Assembly: GCA_016256075.1 (NCBI GenBank)
Contig: SDVU01000782.1
Coordinates: 1 to 10,556, forward strand
Length of the DNA: 10,556 nt
DNA from: Dictyocoela muelleri
Taxonomy: Eukaryota; Microsporidia
Direction: 5' to 3'
A program made the translations under genes and the position numbers. Position 1 is the first letter of the stretch; each line of letters opens with the position of its first letter. This document shows positions 7,131 through 10,556 of this stretch, in pieces. Below the pieces are notes generated by a model, which worked only from the letters and a program-made list of their open reading frames with translations, did not search any database and was not told where the DNA came from.

Positions 7131-7412
7131 CCTTCCCTCCAAAAAATATCGTAAAATACGCAATAAGGTATTGGCAGTGTAAAATAAAATTATTTTATAT
7201 ATTCTCATAACATATTAAAATATCAGTTTTCAATATATGCTGATATTACTGATTTAGTAAATTTAGGACAAAGCCGAAAATTTACTAAACTCGGCATTAT
7301 CAGTTTATATTGAAAACTGATGTTTCAATATGTTATGAGAATATATAAAGAAAAATTTATACTTTTTGTGATTTCCATATTGCGACGTTTACGATATTTT
7401 TTAGAAGGTGTG
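7131..7412. mobile_element. Long hairpin (foldback/MITE-like) element P4
   Basis: Symmetric about 7271. Outer blocks AAAAAATATCGTAAA...CGCAATA (7141 onward) pair with TATTGCGACG...CGATATTTTTT (ending 7402); inner blocks TATATTCTCATAACATATT, ATCAGTTTTCAATATA and TTTAGTAAATTT pair across the centre. Similarity may continue to about 7118 and 7425. A half copy of the same family lies at 7913-8028, which supports its being a mobile repeat and not a chance palindrome. It encodes nothing. Confidence 0.85.
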
Positions 7413-7460
7413 TGAGGTGGTAATAACCAAAATGCTGACCCCGTTTGAAAATTTAAAAAA

Positions 7461-7893
7461 GGTAGCACGGAAAATAGCCATGAAATTTTTTTAATAAAAA
7501 ATTATAGTAATTTATTAGTTTAAATAATAATATTTGATTCTAAAGTTCCCTAGACGCTACCTTTAATAATTTTTGGGGATAACTAAATATAGAAACACAA
7601 AATTTTAATAATTTTTATATTGTTTTGCATACATATTGTAGAAATCAGTTTATATATAAACTTTATGAGCCGTCTTATATAAAAACCTAATTTTAAAATA
7701 CCTATTTAAAAAAAATAAAAAATAATTTTTATTATACTTTGGTATTTCCATAATTGGCAATTTTTAAGCCTTTTTTGTAGATAGTGTCTAGGAAAGTTAT
7801 AATTAAATATTATTGTTAAAACTAAGAAAATTCTATTATTTTTCATTAAAAAAAATCGTGGCATTTCTCGGGTTAAGCTCGCACTACGCTACC
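7461..7893. mobile_element. Long, diverged hairpin (MITE-like) element P5
   Basis: Bounded by GGTAGC (7461) and GCTACC (ending 7893). Paired blocks include GCCATGAAATTTTTTTAAT with GCCACGATTTTTTTTAAT, AATAATATTT, and CCCTAGACGCTACC with TCCTAGACACTATC, giving arms of roughly 200 bp with a centre near 7671. The arms are more diverged than in P1-P4 and have small gaps, so this copy is probably older. A GTTTATATATAAAC palindrome lies near the centre. No coding capacity was seen. Confidence 0.65.
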
Positions 7894-7912
7894 GGCGAGT
7901 TCTCGTGCATCG

Positions 7913-8028
7913 TATTGAAAACATGTTTTTACAATATGTATTATAAAATATATTATAAAATTTTATATCCTTTGTCAATTCCAATTGCGTAGTTTACGAT
8001 ATTTTTTATAGGGGGGCTAAGGTGAGTA
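7913..8028 (+). repeat. Half copy of a P4-type hairpin element
   Basis: This run resembles the right arm of P4: ATTGAAAAC...CAATATGTATTATAAAATATAT...CCAATTGCGTAGTTTACGATATTTTTTATAGGGGG against ATTGAAAAC...CAATATGTTATGAGAATATAT...CCATATTGCGACGTTTACGATATTTTTTAGAAGG. The matching left arm is absent; P5 ends just upstream, so insertion or deletion there may have removed it. Confidence 0.65.
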
Positions 8029-8136
8029 AAAACAAAAATTTTTACCTTCAATAAAAAAAATTTATAAAAAACAAGACTTTTTTAGAATATCAGAATTTAT
8101 TCTTCTATTCTTTTTTAAAAATGTTTAAAAAATTAT

Positions 8137-8159
8137 GATCAACTGCCAAAATTTCCCCC
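8137..8159. repeat. Left terminal inverted repeat of Mer-D, overlapping a hairpin
   Basis: GATCAACTGCCAAAATTTCCCCC pairs with 9221-9243 with one mismatch. CTGCCAAAATTTCCCC at 8143 also pairs with GGGGATATTTTGGCAG ending at 8175 (15 of 16), so this end, like that of Mer-A, folds on itself. Confidence 0.8.
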
Positions 8160-8250
8160 GGGGATATTTTGGCAGATATATGAAAAAAATTTTTAATGTG
8201 GTGGGAAATTTTTGTATTTAATAAAAAAAATAACTACCACTTATGATTAA

Positions 8251-9131
8251 TGGAAATGTTCTCGAAAGTGCCATCATGAGATTTACACATATGAACTATT
8301 AAACTTTCTAATGGAAGAAAATATATCCATAATAAAAAAAATGTGTAGTTTATGTACCCTCGGTTTAAAATTCGTACCTAATAGGCTAAATAAAGATTTA
8401 TACGCATGGAAATGTATGACGACTGGTTGTCCAAATTAGAAATTATATGTATCTCTTCGATACGATACTTTTTTGCCAGTTTTAGTATCGGAATGGATGT
8501 TTTTGTTAGAATAATAATAAGATATTTAACTAAACAACCTCTACATTCCATATGCAATTACTTTGGGAAGCCTAGAACTGTTTAACAGTAATATCCGAGT
8601 TTAATAAATTGATAACGGCTAATAATTTTCAAAAGCCATAAAATGGGTGGGCCTGGGAGATTAATACACATATACAAAACCATGCTAAACTTCAAAGCAA
8701 ATAGCCATAGAGGTCGGTCTACAAGTAACAGCACAGATGCCCTTTGCATTTAGAGACGAGCAATGATATAATAAGGGCGTTTGACCAAACCATACCTAAT
8801 AAGAAGGCGTCAACATTGATCCAAATTATAACCCGGGTTGTTGTCAGACAGTCGATAATTTGGACCGATGAACACTAAATTATAGTTCAATTTCTTCAAT
8901 GGAATATACACCCATTACTGTATGTCACAAAAGAGAATTTATTAACCATGTTTCTGGCGTTAACACACAGTCAGTAGAATCCTTTAATAATCTCATTAAA
9001 GTTAGTATCAAGAGAGAAAGGGGGTGTTAACTGGTAACAGAGAAGCATTTTTGAGAAAATTTCTATTTTTTCAACAACAAAAAGAATTTATTAACCGTGG
9101 GAAAGGATTTATTAAAAGTTTAAAAGTTTAA
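8251..9131 (+). pseudogene. Decayed Merlin transposase of Mer-D
   Basis: The frame is open from 8251 but has no ATG in a convincing place. The N-terminal part reads YELLNFLMEENISIIKKMC and has a complete zinc ribbon: Cys-x2-Cys (MCSLC), then LYAWKCMTTGC with Cys-x4-Cys, followed by a TAG. The DDE part begins MGGPGRLIHIYKTMLNF, where Tyr (codon 8673-8675) stands in place of the first catalytic Asp seen in Mer-C (KVDKSMLNY). Next come SHRGRSTSNSTDALCI, the second Asp in IIWTDEH (8867-8869), and the Glu in GVNTQSVESFNNLIK (8977-8979). The tail EAFLRKFLFFQQQKEFINRG ends in TAA at 9129-9131. At least four stops and several frameshifts are present. It is catalytically dead on the Asp loss alone. 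Confidence 0.85.
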
Positions 9132-9220
9132 AAGTTTACACTACTTATTTTAATATCATTTTTTTGATTATGGGGAGATATTTTGGAGTTTCCCCATCAA
9201 TTTTGGAATTCAATCATTAT

Positions 9221-9243
9221 GGGGGTAATTTTGGCAGTTGATC
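9221..9243. repeat. Right terminal inverted repeat of Mer-D
   Basis: GGGGGTAATTTTGGCAGTTGATC, the complement of 8137-8159 except at one position. More copies of a CCAAAAT/ATTTTGG motif beside G- or C-runs lie just inside (9172-9215). Confidence 0.8.
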
Positions 9244-9462
9244 CGAATTTTTTTTACATATTTTTCTTTCACAAAATCGTTTAAGTGTTATTTTGCAATA
9301 AAAACTTTTTTTTGCTGAGGGAAAATTTTAACCTAGCTACCATTAATGGGGAATTTTATACCAGATCCGAATTTTATGAAGCCCATTTATTTGCTTCTCA
9401 AGCTTTATATTAATGAATATTTTTGGCATGTATAGTCTTTTGTATTGATTTTTTGGGTCTTG

Positions 9463-9481
9463 TCCTTTATCCGGGCTATAA
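9463..9481. repeat. Left terminal inverted repeat of Mer-E
   Basis: TCCTTTATCCGGGCTATAA, an exact inverted match to the last 19 bases of the window. The repeat may extend further left into GGGTCTTG (9455-9462); that cannot be tested because the window stops. Confidence 0.92.
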
Positions 9482-9562
9482 TTATTTTTAAAAAATGGCT
9501 CGTAAAAAAAGACAAAAGCACTTTTTTTAAAAATATTTATAAAATAAAATATTAGACCCCCC

Positions 9563-10403
9563 ACGACATCAAATATATTAAAATCAACAGATAAATTTTT
9601 TTTGTTAAAGGAAGATTTGCTTGAATATTTGATTGAAAATAATATATTGAACCTTAAATCTTTTTGTAATGTATGTGATGGCGATGCATTGTTGCAAATT
9701 TATAATGAATGTGGTACACAGAGAATAATATACCGCTGTAAAAAATCAAAATGTCAAAATAAACTATCAATTACTAAATTCAAATGTAAAATAACTATTT
9801 TGTTTAACATAATTTTTTTATTGAATTATTCTTCCTATAAACAAATAATATCTTATTTATGTGTTTCTAAAAATTTAATTGCAAATGTTTAATTAAGATT
9901 ACGCGATTGCTATAGCAAATAAATGGCAAAGAGACCAGTACTGTTAGGTGGACCAGGTGTGGTAGTAGAAGTTGACGAAAGCGTTATATTTAGAAAGGGA
10001 ATAATACGATCCCCTACGTGTATTGGTGATGAAACGCCTAAAACCACATGGATTCTAGGTGGTATATAAAATACCAGCCAAAGAATTTTTTTTGTAAAAA
10101 AAGTTGTCAACAGAGCGATTTCCGTATTGACAAAAGCAATGGAGGGATTAATTGGTGTAGGTAGTACTCTTCATACTGATAGCATCCATCATATCCTAGG
10201 GTATCTGCAAATTTGTCTGTTTACCATAAAGTTGTGATACAATCAGAAAGATTTAAAGCACCCGATGGAACTCATACAAATAACATCGAAGGTTTTTGGG
10301 AGGGATGAAATCCTTTATAAGAAAAGAGCATGGTGTGAAAAGATTCAATATTGATAAATGGTTGGATGAATATACTTTTAAGAAAAGATATTTGTCTAAT
10401 TAA
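9563..10403 (+). pseudogene. Merlin transposase of Mer-E, moderately broken
   Basis: About 280 residues. The frame around 9602 has no ATG; an in-frame ACG at 9563 after a stop at 9545 is the likely site of a lost start codon (inference). The zinc ribbon has SFCNVCDGD (Cys-x2-Cys) and YRCKKSKCQNK (Cys-x4-Cys), then a helix and a TAA at 9890-9892. The DDE part continues in another frame: MAKRPVLLGGPGVVVEVDES with the first Asp at 9974-9976, TWILGGI, then the second Asp in STLHTDSIHHILGYL (10178-10180). The Glu is in THTNNIEGFWEG (10288-10290), 107 nt after the second Asp, one short of 36 codons. The tail RFNIDKWLDEYTFKKRYLSN ends at TAA 10401-10403. Breaks seen: frameshift near 9895, TAA at 9920 and 10067, a stop and frameshift near 10235, and a 1-nt loss near 10307. 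All three catalytic residues survive. Confidence 0.9.
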
Positions 10404-10537
10404 AATGGAAATGAATTTAAAATAGTTTTTAATGAAATAGTAAAATTATTTTTAAATTATTAAATTGTATTTTTTTTGTAATTTAAAATTTTTGTTAATT
10501 TTTAATTTAAAATATTCATTAAAGGGGGGACCCTTAC

Positions 10538-10556
10538 TTATAGCCCGGATAAAGGA
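10538..10556. repeat. Right terminal inverted repeat of Mer-E, at the window end
   Basis: TTATAGCCCGGATAAAGGA is the exact reverse complement of 9463-9481. The window ends on its last base. Confidence 0.92.

Larger units (their letters stand above)
8137..9243 (+). mobile_element. Merlin-type DNA transposon Mer-D, decayed
   Basis: About 1107 bp between 23-bp inverted repeats (22 of 23 alike), enclosing a transposase relic on the plus strand. Weaker inverted similarity continues outward to about 8021 and 9342 (both flanks carry an AAAATTTT...AAAAAAAA pattern and end in GGT/ACC), so the true ends could lie further out. No target duplication was identified. The Mer-C and Mer-D proteins are close relatives, distinct from Mer-A and Mer-E. 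Confidence 0.78.
9463..10556 (+). mobile_element. Merlin-type DNA transposon Mer-E, nearly complete
   Basis: At least 1094 bp with perfect 19-bp terminal inverted repeats and a Merlin transposase relic on the plus strand. Perfect ends imply a fairly recent arrival. The duplication to the left would be GGGTCTTG if the repeat ends at 9463; the right flank is outside the window. C-runs lie inside both ends (9557-9562, and G-run 10524-10529). Its protein is closest to that of Mer-A. Confidence 0.9.

Noticed and set aside
9343-9564. Open frame of 73 codons on the minus strand
   Set aside because: It crosses the left terminal repeat of Mer-E, starts at no family-like sequence and is of low complexity; it is a by-product of A+T-rich DNA.
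9910-10110. Open frame of 66 codons on the minus strand
   Set aside because: It is antisense to the first catalytic region of the Mer-E transposase, which is the real coding relic.
286-10556. Bacterial IS1595/ISXO2 insertion sequences and hence a bacterial source
   Set aside because: The transposases are homologous, but the polymerase III SINEs, lack of host operons and pervasive A+T-rich repeat decay point to the eukaryotic Merlin branch.

Overview
The window is strongly A+T-rich eukaryotic DNA that looks made almost entirely of repeats. I see no intact protein gene and no recognisable host gene. Two signals point to a eukaryote, most likely an invertebrate animal: tRNA-derived SINEs with RNA polymerase III A and B boxes, and Merlin DNA transposons, the eukaryotic relatives of bacterial IS1595/ISXO2 insertion sequences, with one perfect 8-bp target duplication. 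The species cannot be named from this sequence; a Merlin-rich unicellular parasite is not excluded.

Layout, left to right. 1-179 is the 3' part of a SINE. It abuts a decayed Merlin on the minus strand (pieces at 180-277 and 1368-1624), which is split by a nearly complete minus-strand Merlin, Mer-A (286-1359). Mer-A has 51-bp terminal inverted repeats, an exact 8-bp duplication (CTTTATCC) and a lightly damaged transposase. A degenerate tandem repeat follows (about 1810-2095), then two long hairpin elements (P1 2181-2474, P2 2923-3227). A near full-length SINE lies at 3843-4302 (+) and another at 5023-5477 (-), tail to tail, the second flanked by a 13-bp target duplication.

From 5573 the pattern is hairpin P3 (5573-5804), a decayed Merlin transposase Mer-C (5845-6732), a 32-bp palindromic minisatellite (6813-7068), hairpin P4 (7131-7412), hairpin P5 (7461-7893), half of a second P4-type element (7913-8028), Merlin Mer-D (8137-9243) and Merlin Mer-E (9463-10556). 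The window ends on the right terminal repeat of Mer-E.

Four Merlin copies (Mer-A, C, D, E) keep traces of an N-terminal zinc ribbon followed by a DDE domain. In Mer-A, 36 codons lie between the second Asp and the Glu. Mer-A and Mer-E form one subfamily; Mer-C and Mer-D form another. All carry stops or frameshifts, so none should make active transposase, but Mer-A and Mer-E keep their ends and could have been moved in trans. The most distinctive features are the unnamed SINE family, the nested insertions, transposon ends that are themselves hairpins, five long palindromes whose inner arms match better than their outer arms, and the palindromic minisatellite.
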